A DNA stretch of 64,000 nt, taken from Echinometra lucunter. Its lineage: Eukaryota > Echinodermata > Echinoidea > Camarodonta > Echinometridae. The position numbers and the translations under genes were made by a program. Position 1 is the first letter of the stretch. Each line of letters starts with the position of its first letter. Location of the stretch: the NCBI GenBank assembly GCA_029962745.1, contig CM057159.1, positions 30,781,592 through 30,845,591 of the forward strand. Reading direction: 5' to 3'. This document shows, in pieces, positions 12,501 through 22,090 of the stretch. Below the pieces are notes generated by a model, which worked only from the letters and a program-made list of their open reading frames with translations, was not told where the DNA came from and ran no database searches.

Positions 12501-15156
12501 TAAATTTCACACACACAATTATATTTCACATTGAAATAACAAGGTTTTGCATATTTCTTTAAATCAGATTTTCATACTTACAAGTTCATTGGCGAGTGCT
12601 GCTGCTATTGTAGGAATGACTTCATGTGTCAGCTTATAACATGAACTTATGTTCAGTCTTGAAATTGTTGGGTTCTTTGTCGCAAGTGCTGCAAGGCCTA
12701 GGAGATACAAGAAATGATTACACTTATCTTCATAAATAATGCTGTTCTTTTATGGCATGAAGTAACATGTCAAAGTATCCCTCCAAAGAGCTTTTGAAAT
12801 AATTACCTGAACTAGTATTAAAGGCATTGGCTAACTTTGTGAGCAGCTGATTTAAAAAATTCTCAAGCTAAGATGAAACATGTGTATGAGTACTTGTATT
12901 TGTACTCAAAAACCCTGAAATCAACCATAATTTGGAATGAAAAAGTGTAAGTTAGACGCAAACGGCAATTTTATTATCCTTCGTCTCATGAGACACTCAC
13001 TAAGAGGACCGCTTTGCTTGAATTTGAAAATGCCGTTATGTGCCTCCCGCTGCGTGATACGCCAATGCACACAGTACGGTAAGGTAAGTCATAGGTGCAT
13101 GCGCACTCCTTATGTCTATTCTGTGCAACCGACTCTCGTATATTTTTCAAACATTGGTTCACATTTTGGATATTTAACATACTTCCTGTGGATATTATAC
13201 TTTGAAACTTTCAGACTGGTATTTTTACACTATAAACCTTATGTTTATCCCATTTTCAAGTAACAAAACGAGATTTTTTAAAATCATAACAATGTTAACC
13301 AATGCCTTTAAGCTTTGGCAAGCCACAGAACACTCTTAACAATATATTTTACCAGGTACAAACTAACTACATCGGAGTTAATAGTACTAGAACTAGTGGC
13401 AAAAGCAAATATGGACACGAGTGTCATACAGTATAAGGGCTTGAACCTGTTTATTTCATACATTTAGTTGAATGCTTGCTTTGGATGTCTTCAACAATTG
13501 TTTAAAACTCTCTTTTTCCATCAGTAATTGAAGGCATTACTCTTCAGGAATTCTTATAGATGTAAAGCACTGTGATATAACACTTAGATTTTATGAGGGC
13601 TATACCATATGAATAAAATGATTGTATTCTATTGTATTGGATTTCAAAAAACCAATGTGACACTTACTTTTGTTGGTAAGGTTAATGCATTGAGAGAGAT
13701 CCACTTCCTTCAACTTTCTTGACCTGAGAACTTCTAGCCCACTCCCTGTCATGTCATGAATCTCCTTCAAGACCAGGGTCTGTAGTTCTATCTGATGGCT
13801 CAACAATGCTAATACACCAACATCTGTCAATAGATACAAACAAAATCATTATTAACCCATAGCAGTACAGAGCTTTCTTGAGGTCTAAATTAATCATCTT
13901 CAATCCTCAAATTGGCAATACAAATTATTTTTTTTCCATGTTTACATAGCTTGAAAAAAATAAATATGGATATAACATAAACCAAAATGAAATGTAATTG
14001 TAAAATTGAATCAGAAATTGCCAATTTGAACACAGAAGTAGTGATTATATATTATTCACTGCATTGCCAATTCAAAGAGTTTAATGATTAGTTACACTTA
14101 ATCTGCTCTAATTCGAGAACGCCACACCATACAGCGATGGGAATGGGCTCAAATTTGTCAGTGCATTTTTCTCTTTCTGCTCATGTATGATATGTACTGC
14201 CAAACATTCTGGATCAACACAGATACTGCAAAAGCGTCTCCTAAAGGTGACACTGTACCTCTATGGGTTAAAACACATTTTCCTACTAATCACGAATCAT
14301 CACAAATCAGTCAGAAAGCCACAATAAGAAAAATAACTCTCATACTGTTTGTCATTGGCAATTAAAAAAAAAAAGAAATCTCTATCTCAATTAGGATATC
14401 CAGCAGTTCAACACATCATTATAAAGGGATGATGAGAAGGCGTAAATAATCTAATTTAGTAATGATAAGCGCTATTTTAAAAAAAAAACTAAAAATACAA
14501 ATCAAATAAAATCTCCATCTCAATAGGGATATCCAGCAGTTCAAGACATTATTATAAAGGGATGATGAGAAGGTGCAAATATTCTAATTCAGTAATGATA
14601 AGCACCTTAAAACCCCCAAACCAACCAACCGGTAGTGCACCGCTAGTAAAATATTAGAAGTATCTGTTTTCTTGTTCTGTCATATCTCGAACAGATACAT
14701 GTCTACTTGTTTCTCTCCACCAGAAATATTAAATCCTTGATCCATCATTGATGAAGCATGAAGTACAGGGAGACTCTACCAAATTGGCATTATGACCCTT
14801 ATACCCAAATTTTAAAATAACCTGCAGGAGGTATGACCTACCTGTAACTTTGCACCCCTCAATAGTAATGCTCTCCAGAACACACTTGCACGCATCAAGC
14901 TGGACCAGAAGCTTATCCGTGATCTGATTACATTCGTTGAACGAGACAGACCTCAACGCCGGAGAGAAGAGATGATAGGTTACATGGGGAAGATATTCTG
15001 CGGTCAACATGTTATGGTCCACAACCCACTGGAGTATCTTCTCTTTATGTGATGTGGGGAGATGTTTGCCAACATTGCTGATAGCATGAAGATTCTGGGC
15101 TATGCAGCCTAAACACATATCCATTAGCTGCTTCACCATTCTGCAGTTTTCTTGAT
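3388..15156 (-). CDS. AMN1/FBXL-type leucine-rich-repeat protein, spliced gene (11 coding exons)
   Basis: Eleven minus-strand exons join in frame: 15156-14842, 13823-13668, 12697-12582, 11481-11399, 11001-10953, 10508-10275, 9714-9499, 5793-5623, 5568-5398, 4713-4531 and 3516-3388 (TAA). Every junction has AG/GT borders and matching phase. The best start is the ATG at 15139-15137, with A at -3 and G at +4, giving 601 residues. The N-terminus (MVKQLMDMCLGCIAQNL, then LPTSHKEKILQWV) resembles the start of AMN1 and of ZYG11/ZER1-like LRR proteins. It is followed by repeated cysteine-containing LRR units such as SGC..., CKVTDVGVLAL and CTKVTTQA. AMN1 itself is only about 260 residues, so this is an extended relative. 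No F-box was recognised. A role as a substrate-binding adaptor in a ubiquitin ligase is a family inference only. The last 42 residues (to KWTMW) are not LRR and were not recognised. Confidence 0.85.
3571..3975 (+). mobile_element. 3' end of a non-LTR retrotransposon (CR1/Rex1-like)
   Basis: The frame at 3578-3838 reads INGTAPDY, GDRAFAHAGPALWNSLPQEL: the C-terminal end of LINE reverse-transcriptase polyproteins (compare the common GDRAFSxAAPxLWNSLP motif). A short 3' UTR follows, ending ACGCTATATAAATCC and an ATT repeat. It is 5'-truncated. Confidence 0.8.
4531..4713 (-). CDS. LRR gene, coding exon 10
   Basis: Acceptor TTTCTACAG, donor GTACCTTT; 183 bp, phase 0 on both sides. Encodes VTDNGVVELARCCPLEDI and two more canonical units (ITDKSVFALANNCPDLKT, SGCTKVTTQ). 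Confidence 0.87.
5219..5371. mobile_element. Palindromic MITE
   Basis: The left arm CATTTCATAAAACTTGTTA is mirrored by AGTTTTATGAAACGGGG on the right. In the intron between coding exons 9 and 10. Confidence 0.6.
5398..5568 (-). CDS. LRR gene, coding exon 9 (duplicate B)
   Basis: Acceptor CCACTCTAG, donor GTACAAG; 171 bp, phase 0 on both sides. Encodes LYHDILLDMSRACVNL through SCVGPTADQ, closely similar to duplicate A across its whole length. It is separated from A by an intron of only 54 bp, so A and B could be used together or as alternatives. Confidence 0.83.
5623..5793 (-). CDS. LRR gene, coding exon 8 (duplicate A)
   Basis: Acceptor ATCCTCCCAG, donor GTGAAAG; 171 bp = 57 codons, phase 0 on both sides. 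Encodes FYHDILLDMSKACVNL through SCIGPTADQ. The next exon is a paralogue of exactly the same length. Confidence 0.85.
5960..9065. repeat. Direct segmental duplication within an LRR intron
   Basis: About 5960-7325 and 7985-9065 match almost throughout (for example CTAAAGAATGCTTGCTTTT near 6588 and 8341). The first copy also has a ~130-bp block starting near 6147, 6277 and 6410 in three tandem copies. The join at 7980 runs from ATTTAAACT into CCTTTACCC. This intron between coding exons 7 and 8 has no other gene. Confidence 0.88.
7785..7930. repeat. Palindromic hairpin element
   Basis: ATATTGACTGGC and GGGGAATATCGAAAATGTTG on the left are mirrored by CAACATTTTCGATATTCCCC and GCCAGTCAATAT on the right. 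It lies inside the ~600-bp insertion that breaks the first family 2 MITE. Confidence 0.75.
8878..9285. mobile_element. TTAA-flanked MITE, family 2
   Basis: Ends CCCATAGAAGTACAGAG and CTCTATGGG, flanked by TTAA. A broken second copy begins near 7130 and is interrupted by about 600 bp. Confidence 0.75.
9499..9714 (-). CDS. LRR gene, coding exon 7
   Basis: Acceptor GGTATTTCAG, donor GTAAGTAC; 216 bp, phase 0 on both sides. Encodes AVGPQLLCLDMTGCHQI through LTLLRLSGCKD, about three LRR units. An inverted copy of its 5' part lies in the adjoining intron. Confidence 0.88.
9881..9955 (+). pseudogene. Inverted fragment of LRR coding exon 7
   Basis: The plus strand reads CTGCTCTGCTTGGGTATGAC, GGCTGCCATCAGATCAT and ATTGTTAAGCATT. 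This is the coding sense of the minus-strand exon at about 9628-9701, with scattered substitutions. It is a partial inverted copy in the neighbouring intron and not a gene. Confidence 0.85.
9985..10060 (-). repeat. Short SINE/LINE tail remnant
   Basis: Read on the minus strand it holds AGAGCGCTATATAAAT followed by a run of GTATT units, like the tails of the SINE at 54154 and the LINE at 3571. Confidence 0.45.
10275..10508 (-). CDS. LRR gene, coding exon 6
   Basis: Acceptor CTTCATACAG, donor GTTTGT; 234 bp, phase 0 on both sides. Encodes LCKECTKLQLLDVSFCYKL through ITEDHAVK, about three LRR units. Its acceptor and first 33 bases are duplicated just upstream (see the 85-bp repeat). Confidence 0.88.
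10476..10645. repeat. 85-bp direct tandem duplication across a splice acceptor
   Basis: 10476-10560 and 10561-10645 are essentially identical (start AAGGAGCTGGAGCTTGGTGC, end TACTTAGAGCC). Each copy holds the acceptor and first bases of LRR coding exon 6. The copy next to the exon body is the one that keeps the frame. Confidence 0.92.
10953..11001 (-). CDS. LRR gene, coding exon 5 (49-bp micro-exon)
   Basis: Acceptor ATCTGACAG, donor GTAAGTAC; 49 bp, phase 2 in and phase 0 out. With the previous exon it reads GIVLHGCNRISSAGLMA, which restores the LRR spacing and leads directly into LCKECTKLQLLDVS of the next exon. Confidence 0.82.
11399..11481 (-). CDS. LRR gene, coding exon 4
   Basis: Acceptor TTTATCCAG, donor GTGAGA; 83 bp, phase 0 in and phase 2 out. 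Encodes EHLDLSSIHTIEDSDLVVL, SQHCKNLK: one LRR unit. Confidence 0.82.
11859..12098. mobile_element. Inverted-repeat element, GGTGTT family
   Basis: Left GGTGATTTCAAGTTTGGTGT, right ACCAAACTTGAAATCACC, with GGTGTT/AACACC-rich arms. The same family recurs at 51096. In the LRR intron between coding exons 3 and 4. Confidence 0.7.
12582..12697 (-). CDS. LRR gene, coding exon 3
   Basis: Acceptor CTCCTAG, donor GTAAGTATG; 116 bp, phase 1 in and phase 0 out. Encodes LAALATKNPTISRLNISSC and the following repeat. It was too short to show as a long open frame and was found by continuing the LRR pattern. Confidence 0.85.
12822..13307. mobile_element. TTAA-flanked MITE, family 5
   Basis: Ends AGGCATTGGCTAAC and GTTAACCAATGCCT, with TTAA on both sides; 486 bp. 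The copy at 39902 is in the opposite orientation. Lies in the LRR gene intron between coding exons 2 and 3. Confidence 0.8.
13668..13823 (-). CDS. LRR gene, coding exon 2
   Basis: Acceptor ATTGACAG, donor GTAAGTG; 156 bp, phase 1 on both sides. The junction with the previous exon reads CKVTDVGVLALLS, a textbook LRR transition. A TTAA-flanked element starts only about 30 bp upstream of the acceptor. Confidence 0.88.
13856..14267. mobile_element. TTAA-flanked MITE, family 2
   Basis: Ends CCCATAGCAGTACAGAGC and GTACCTCTATGGG, flanked by TTAA. Its left edge is about 30 bp from the acceptor of LRR coding exon 2. Confidence 0.8.
14376..14608. repeat. ~132-bp tandem duplication
   Basis: Copies near 14376-14475 and 14509-14608 share GGATATCCAGCAGTTCAA, ATTATAAAGGGATGATGAGA and AGTAATGATAAGC. 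Confidence 0.8.
14842..15156 (-). CDS. LRR gene, coding exon 1 (contains likely start ATG at 15139)
   Basis: The acceptor TTTCCACAG precedes 15156 and the donor GTAGGT follows 14842. The exon is entered in phase 1 (a G from the upstream exon would complete an Asp codon) and left in phase 1. It encodes the AMN1-like cap and the first two LRRs, including ALRSVSFNECNQITDKLL. Translation probably begins at the internal ATG at 15139 rather than upstream. Confidence 0.85.
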
Positions 15157-17422
15157 CTGTGGAAACAAAAACAAAAACAAACACAAACAAAAAAAAAAAA
15201 ACAGAAAAAATAAGTAACTCATAACATTATTACAGAATAAAATGTTTCTGAGAACGGTCAATGATACCAAATTCTAACAGGCATAGGAGACGTCAAAATT
15301 TTCTTTTCTGACCTTTGTAGTTGAACAATTGACGTCACTGTTCTTTCACTAATCAGTTTTAGACACTAGATTCTTCTTGTTTTTCCTTCTTTGTAATTAT
15401 TGTAAATTGATGTGAAGTGATATATTCTGTATACCGGTACCTATAATAATTGTATTGTATGGTATGAAAGTGTATCCTATTACCGAACACTTTTCATCAA
15501 TTCAGTCATATCAAATACTAGTATATTCTCTAAATATTTATCAAACTTCCACCATGAATACTCAAATACCTACAAAAAGTCAAGATGTAAAAATTTTTCA
15601 AAAACAAGTAGGCTACGGGAAAAAGTTGGACAATGTACCAAATCGACAATCAGCCAGTTTGACCAATTTTTTGCTTTTTGAGAAAAACAATGATATTTCA
15701 AAAGTGTTTTTGCCTCGTTTTTGTAATCTTCCTTTTGAAAATTTCCTATGGATATGGCCATGGGAAAATGTTGCATAGATCTAGTTCTAATACAGCGTAG
15801 GTCATTTTGGACGCGTAAATGTGCACGTTCGGTAATACAATGCTGTTTGGTAATACAATCACTAACTATACTGTATTTTGCAGTCATATTCTAGCTGGAA
15901 TATTAGTTTGATAATGTCCTAATCACCAACATCAAAGATCAACATCAGTGTAGAATTGCGCATATAAACACTACAATGTGGTCCCACCACTGCACCAGCA
16001 CGAAATTGAACTGGTGGGACAAACAATTCGTACACACCCACCCCAGAGTACGAGTATCATGCACGTACTAGCCAGGGCAGAAGCCGGAAGATTATGCCAG
16101 ACTCGGAACTTTTCTTAAATCCCTCAAAAATTTTCGTTTGAAATAACTGAAATCGATAGATGACATTGGGTTCTAAAAGTAAGCCCAATATATTATCCAA
16201 TACAAAATTATGCTAAAAAGTAAATATTGCTTTACCTTCTCTGGAAGTATAATGCTGTTTCCTGCACACACGGGGACCATGTACCACGGGACTTTGTGTG
16301 TAGTACAAAGTTTACATCATTTATATCATATCAGGCCAGGAAACTCCGCGTTATATATTTTTAGAATATGACTACTGGTATACCGTATATCTAGAGAGTC
16401 GAGTCATCTTTAGCTCTCTTTGTACATGATTGTATTGACATGTGCAGTATGACCAAATATGGCATTCTGCCTTTTCTGGATTTGTGTGCAGTGTCTCCTC
16501 ATCAAGTCTGATATCGTTCATCAACCGTCAAATCAAATCAAATTTCGAAATACAACTATATCACCAATATAAAAACAGGAGTACAAAATGACGAAATGAT
16601 CCTTCATAAATTAAATACGACAGATCACGCTATGACGGCTTCCCCCTCCCAAAATTACAAAAAAACAAAAAACAAAAAACAACGCGGAATGACTAATTTT
16701 CAGTGCTTTGCCTTGAAAAAGTATTTGTATATACAGATATTATCATATCACTGGGTAAGGCACCTTCTGTCGAAGAGGATGATACAAAAATTATTGAGTA
16801 AATTTTTGGTGAAGTAATTTTGATTTTATGCCCGTTCCTTAAATACTGTCATTTTCAAATTTCGCATTTTTTTTTCAATAGATGAGCGTAAATATTGTGT
16901 ATGGCCTTTCATAATGGTTTTTATTTTGTTGGGGTTTTTTTGGTTGTTGTTGTTCTGACAAGCATTAACTGGCTTCCCCCAGACATGAAAGGCCATTCCC
17001 AACCGTCGCCCAAACAAACGACATTTGTATTTTAAGAACCAAAAGCAGGCATAGGATCAAAATTACCAAATTCAGCAATCTTGGTATCATTCTCTTTCTC
17101 ATTCTCATTCTCTAGAAGGTGCTTTACCCAATGATCGGAGGTAAAGTACTCCGAAAATCCGCCATTCCGCTTTTTGGGACACCCGGGATAACCTTCCATG
17201 TATGCACTCTGACTCGCCAAAACACATTATGAACTGACATTTCTTCAGTCATTCCTCATAGGACCCTGTTTAAATTTTATTAGCCTCTCCAGAAGTAATT
17301 CTAAATTGAGTCTCCTCCTTCTTTAAAAACTTCACTCCCGCAATAAACAATAAATGCATGTATAATTGGCCATCATTGGCGTAAATCCCGGAGGATGGGG
17401 GCAGCGGCCAATACATCCCCCT

Positions 17423-17608
17423 AGAGTACCTACATAAAGAGAGTAGCGACAACCCAAGATTTGAACGCCATTTTGTTTCCCTGTTACGCAACATTTCTAT
17501 TCAATTCCGATAAGCAAACGGGTGTTCAAAATAGAAAGAATTTGAACGCCATTTTGTTTCCCAAGAAGTAGGACGTCTATGTCGCTACTCTCTTTATGTA
17601 GGTACTCT
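17423..17608. mobile_element. 186-bp MITE with perfect 28-bp inverted ends
   Basis: The left end AGAGTACCTACATAAAGAGA... (17423-17450) is the exact reverse complement of 17581-17608. The flanks share ACATCCCC, compatible with an 8-bp target duplication. A 20-bp motif, TTTGAACGCCATTTTGTTTC, occurs twice inside. Confidence 0.8.
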
Positions 17609-17989
17609 ACATCCCCCCCCCCCACACACACACACACTTTTTAGAGAGGGACAAGGTTTGTAAAAAATAATATATACCCCCACTTTTCAATGAGGAAATA
17701 ATATTTTGATTAGTTGTTGAAATTGTTGATAAATCTGTCATATAGCGACGGTTATATATAGGTCCCAATAATTATGTGTGCCGTGGGCAGTGTGTGCGTG
17801 TGTGGGTGGGTGGGTGGGAGTTCGTGTGGGAGTTCGCGCTAGAAATTTCGGCAAAACATTTGTCATCTATAGCTCCATGCACCCCACGGACTGACGCTGG
17901 TTTTTAGCCATTATAGTAAGACAGGTAGCATATGGGAAAAGAATAAAGGCGTATATTAGGTAGTCCTTAAGATTATAGTCGAGGGCGCA

Positions 17990-18245
17990 TGGTGAGGTAG
18001 GACCGGGAGGTAAGGTGGTATATAGATTGAGGCGGGACGGTAGAAGATCGGAGGTAGGATTGGGTAGGAGGGATAGGATGGTAGGATAGTAGAGGTAAAA
18101 GGGGTAGTAAAGGTTGGACTAGAGGTAGGATAATAGCGGGTAGGATGATGGAGCTATACCTCTTTACAATCCTACCATGCAGCTATTAACATAGTAGGGT
18201 GACAGTAGAGGTATAGGAGCTATAGGGTAAGAGGGAGAAGGAAAG
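17990..18245. repeat. GGTAGGA-type degenerate purine-rich repeat
   Basis: Irregular repeats of GTAGGA/GGTAGG over about 250 bp in LRR intron 1. Confidence 0.6.
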
Positions 18246-18689
18246 TAGGGGTAGAATTATTGTAGCAGATGTAGGCAGGTATGAGGTAGACCAATTTCAC
18301 CTCCGGTTTATGTATTTGGCCCTCTATCGGCGACGCCATTGCTGCGTTGGGCAAGCGCGCTGACCGCGACATGGCTCTGTGTACAAAATGAATGTAAGAC
18401 ATGAGATATGCCCTAATATTGTTCCATTTACTTTATCCTAGATCAATAAACTAAAGCATACATGATACATGGGTACATGAGGTAAGACATGAGGTAAGAC
18501 AAAGGCCATATCTGACAGATGAAGGTATGATGTATTTTTGTACTTTCGATAGTTTTTCAACTTAGTTTTATCAGTATTCGATTGCAGCATAGAAGCCGTA
18601 GTAAACGGGAGCCCTCAATCTTACCCTAGTAACTTTACAAGTCATGTTTTCACTCATTAAATTTTACGCCCAAGTACATAATGATAATC

Positions 18690-19010
18690 AGTGGCGTAAT
18701 GAGCCAAAGTATTTGGGGGGAGGGGGGCTCAATCTTTGCGAGGAGCGAAGCGACCAACCCTGAGGGAGTGTAGCGACCGAGCCGGGGTACCCCCCCCCCC
18801 TCACGATACGGAGCTTTTTCGCGGGAGGGGGAGTTTCCCCGACGTTTCTTTGAATTGTTCCTTGTCTGCCCCCGCTCTTCTTATGTTCTCTTACCTTTTT
18901 CTTTTCTCGCTCCCGCTTTTTTTCCTTCTACTTTTTTCTTTCTTTTTTGTTGGCGTTTTTGGAGGGGGTGACCGCCCCCATGGCCCCCCCCCCCCTTGGC
19001 TACGCAAGTG
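18690..19010. repeat. Probable dispersed repeat with GAGCGAAGCGA motif
   Basis: Starts GTGGCGTAATGAGCC and contains GAGGAGCGAAGCGACC, G/C runs and a closing CCCCCCTTGGCTACGC. Similar GAGCGAAGCGAGC phrases occur near 22300 and 22385. Confidence 0.45.
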
Positions 19011-19389
19011 CACTCCCATGGTAAAGGAGCTTTTGCAGTATTGATGGTTTGCAACTCTGTAAAAGAACACTATTTGGCACTACAAACTTAAAGCCCGTGT
19101 CTAGTTTTGGTAAATCTAAGAATATTCATTTTCAAAGTATGAATCCATTGTCAGATAAACAGATAAAACCAAGTGTTATATCATAAAACATATTAGTATT
19201 GATATTATGCGTGTTTTCTGCCTTGCTATGCATGCTATTTGGGAAATTGTGAATGCGTTACTTAACAACAGAAAGGGAGCCTAGGGAGAAGTAATGAAAT
19301 TTGAGTGATATCACTAATATAAAATTGAAAATAAACCATGGTTGAAATTTATTGGGGGGGGGGGGGCTGACCCCCCCAGCGGCATAGAG

Positions 19390-20240
19390 ATTTCTCATTA
19401 GCAAGTTTTGGAGCATGCTGGAAAGAAATCAATTAATGAAAAACAAATAAATGAAACAAAAGGGAAAACCCAAACAAAAAATGGTGCTTCCTGGGTTTTG
19501 AACCCAAAATCTCTCCATCAAGCTAGGAGATGCGAGTCAATCACTCTATGCAGAGAGCTATACGCTGCCTCACTACCACCTTCCAGTTTATCCTTTCCTG
19601 TTTGAAAATGACTGCGGCCAAAAAAGCCAATAATAACCTCACACATACAGTTTACTACGTCGGGATTTTTTATTAAAAAGTTCGGAGCATGCAAAAATGA
19701 AATCAGTTACTAAAAAAGAAGAAGAAGAAGAAGAAGAAACAAAATGGAAAACCCAAACAAAACAGGCGCTTCCTGGGCATCGAACCCTAAATATCCTTGT
19801 CGAGGAGCTGCGAGCCAATCGCTTTGTACAGAGGGGTACACATTGCCTCACCGCAATATTTCAGTTCATCTTCACCCTTTATCTTTTCTGTTAGCAGGTT
19901 TGCAATGACTGCCGCAAGAATCCAAAATAATAACTTCACACTCTTTGCTCCATAGAGATTTTTTTTTTAACTTTAAGTTGGGGCATACGAAAACATCCGT
20001 TAATGAAAAAAAACAAACAATGAAACATAAAGAAACAAACAGAAAAACCCGAACTGAAACAAAAATGAATGCTTCATGGGTTTCGAACCCATTAAGCGAA
20101 ATCTCCACGCGGCGAGTCAATCGCTCGAGATGCAGAGGGCTACGCTGACCCTCTACCAGCCTCCAGGCTATTTTGGCACCCTTTATTCTTTCCGATTTGT
20201 GATGACTTTTCAAATACATCCATTTTGCGCCACTCACGAT
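19390..20240 (-). repeat. Three tandem tRNA-like units
   Basis: Three related units (near 19397, 19670 and 19960, about 280-300 bp apart) each hold an antisense tRNA-like block. The B-box cores are GGGTTCAAAACCC, GGGTTCGATGCCC and GGGTTCGAAACCC. Each also has an A-rich stretch containing AAAACCCAAAC or similar. They are diverged from each other. Confidence 0.6.
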
Positions 20241-21739
20241 CTAAAAGAGTGTTTTGCACTAACGAGCATACACTTGTATCTCTGTCATATTAAATGTTTC
20301 TTTAAGGGAAAAAATGAATTTTCTTTTCTGTACAATCCCAACGTAGCATGTACTGAAGGTCACATGCATGTTTTTTGTTTTCTTTGTTTTTTTTTTTTTA
20401 TTACCGTACATCAATGCCTCAGTGACATACCAAAGATACATCGGCTTTTGAAGGACCTGGTGTCTTTTCAAAGTGAAGCTTAAAGGCATTCAAACTAGTC
20501 TTTTATATCTTGAAGACATCTTATTGTACTGAAAAGTCAATGTACCTCTTCGCTCCAGAGCTCGTCTTCCACAATCATGACTGAATAGGTTTCCAATGTT
20601 ATTTTAAGCTCTCAGTAACGCCATGTTGTTGCCTTAGTGAAAGGGCTTTGATCAGTCAAGTTGAATAGTGCTTTTATTTCTTTTTACTCGTACAGTATTT
20701 TCAAAGCACAAAAAGCTGAAGTTGGACTGAAGTAAACCAGAGCTTGATGACAGTGCACTCTTTGTAATTGCCAAATTCCTTATGAAACAGATGGGTAGAG
20801 GCTCTGAGTAACCAGATCTTCTTAACGGAGCAATAATAATACTGGCATTTTAAGGGGATGATCCTCCTTTCCCCAAATTAAACGAAAGTCCAATATATTA
20901 TGCATGTAAGTGATTTTCACTGTATGTCATGATCATATGCATTTATAACACATGAAAAGGAAATGTGGTATCGGGCATCACATTAAAAACAGCAGAGGAG
21001 AATGATTTGGAATAAAAACGAACCGGTGGAGAAAGTGCGATCAAGATTACACAGCTCACACAGCGTCGTACAATTAACATTTGGACTTTTGTGTTTGAAT
21101 TTTCTTCGAATTCGACTTGCAGTTGAATACAAAAAGGCAAGAATAAAGTATGAGATTGTGTATATGAATCAACTTATTCATGATTTTTGATAATGTATTG
21201 AAGGTGATTGACACTCATGTCCCTTTGATGAGGACCTTAAACAAAAGAAAAAATTCTCAATGAATTCTCTAGTGAATTTTACATTTTACCATGCATAAAT
21301 TCGTCCGATGAACGTTGGTATAATTTAGCTTGCATTAATTTGTAAGCAGCAAATACCATTTCTGCCAACCATTTCTACCAACCATTTGGTAATACAATCC
21401 TACTCTTATAGTCACATTTCATGGAGTCTTTAAAAAGTTGAATTGTAGCTTTAAGAAAGCGTAGGCATTTCTAATCACCTGGGGTTAACATTGGATCGTT
21501 AGTGGGGCTCCGTATTCATACTTTTGTCCTAGACGTCTATAGGCTCTATAGTACAGAAGATTCATTCAGGACCATGCAATAGTGAGTGGATTTCGAGGAA
21601 ATACAAGAACAAATCTCTATAGCTGGGGCTGTAGTGAAAAAATAGGGAAAGAAGCAGGAGAAAAAAAAATACAGAGGGAAATGAAAATGGATAAAAATTG
21701 GGCAGAGTGAGGTGCGCAACGCATCCTGCGCCAGCCTAC

Positions 21740-22063
21740 GCTGACTGCCGGTCACCTAGCTGACTGCCGGTCACCTAGCTGACTGCCGGTCACCTAGCTG
21801 ACTGCCGGTCACCTAGCTGACTGCCGGTCACCTAGCTGACTGCCGGTCACCTAGCTGACTGCCGGTCACCTAGCTGACTGCCGGTCACCTAGCTGACTGC
21901 CGGTCACCTAGCTGACTGCCGGTCACCTAGCTGACTGCCGGTCACCTAGCTGACTGCCGGTCACCTAGCTGACTGCCGGTCACCTAGCTGACTGCCGGTC
22001 ACCTAGCTGACTGCCGGTCACCTAGCTGACTGCCGGTCACCTAGCTGACTGCCGGTCACCTAG
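21740..22063. repeat. 19-bp perfect satellite, about 17 units
   Basis: Unit GCTGACTGCCGGTCACCTA repeats head to tail without visible error for about 323 bp. Each junction contains the near-palindrome GTCACCTAGCTGAC. It lies upstream of PSMD4 and inside the first intron of the LRR gene. Confidence 0.97.
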
Positions 22064-22090
22064 CGGCGGGGCGGGGCATTATATAGGACA
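22064..22090 (+). promoter_or_regulatory. GC box next to a TATA-like motif
   Basis: GCGGGGCGGGGC is followed directly by ATTATATAGG at the edge of the 19-bp satellite. It is promoter-like, but it lies about 930 bp before the PSMD4 start codon and has no proven link to it. Confidence 0.25.

Larger units (their letters stand above)
15157..19389. other. LRR intron 1, left part
   Basis: No coding exon found. Apart from the 17423 MITE, the purine repeat and the 18690 repeat, I see unique-looking AT-rich DNA. Weak inverted similarity exists between about 16740-16780 and 17100-17140 (GGTAAGGCACCTTCT / AGAAGGTGCTTTACCC). Confidence 0.5.

Noticed and set aside
14842..15156. F-box in the LRR protein
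   Set aside because: The N-terminal block resembles the AMN1 cap and not an F-box. No F-box-like LPxEhhxxIFxxL stretch was seen in the joined exons.
14729..15190. Extending the LRR coding exon to the full 153-residue frame
   Set aside because: The flanks of the frame (MFVFVFVFVST and the part after CKVTG) are beyond clear AG and GT splice sites. Using those sites restores the LRR pattern.
21740..22063. CRISPR-like array
   Set aside because: The repeats are directly adjacent without spacers and the genome is eukaryotic. It is a satellite.
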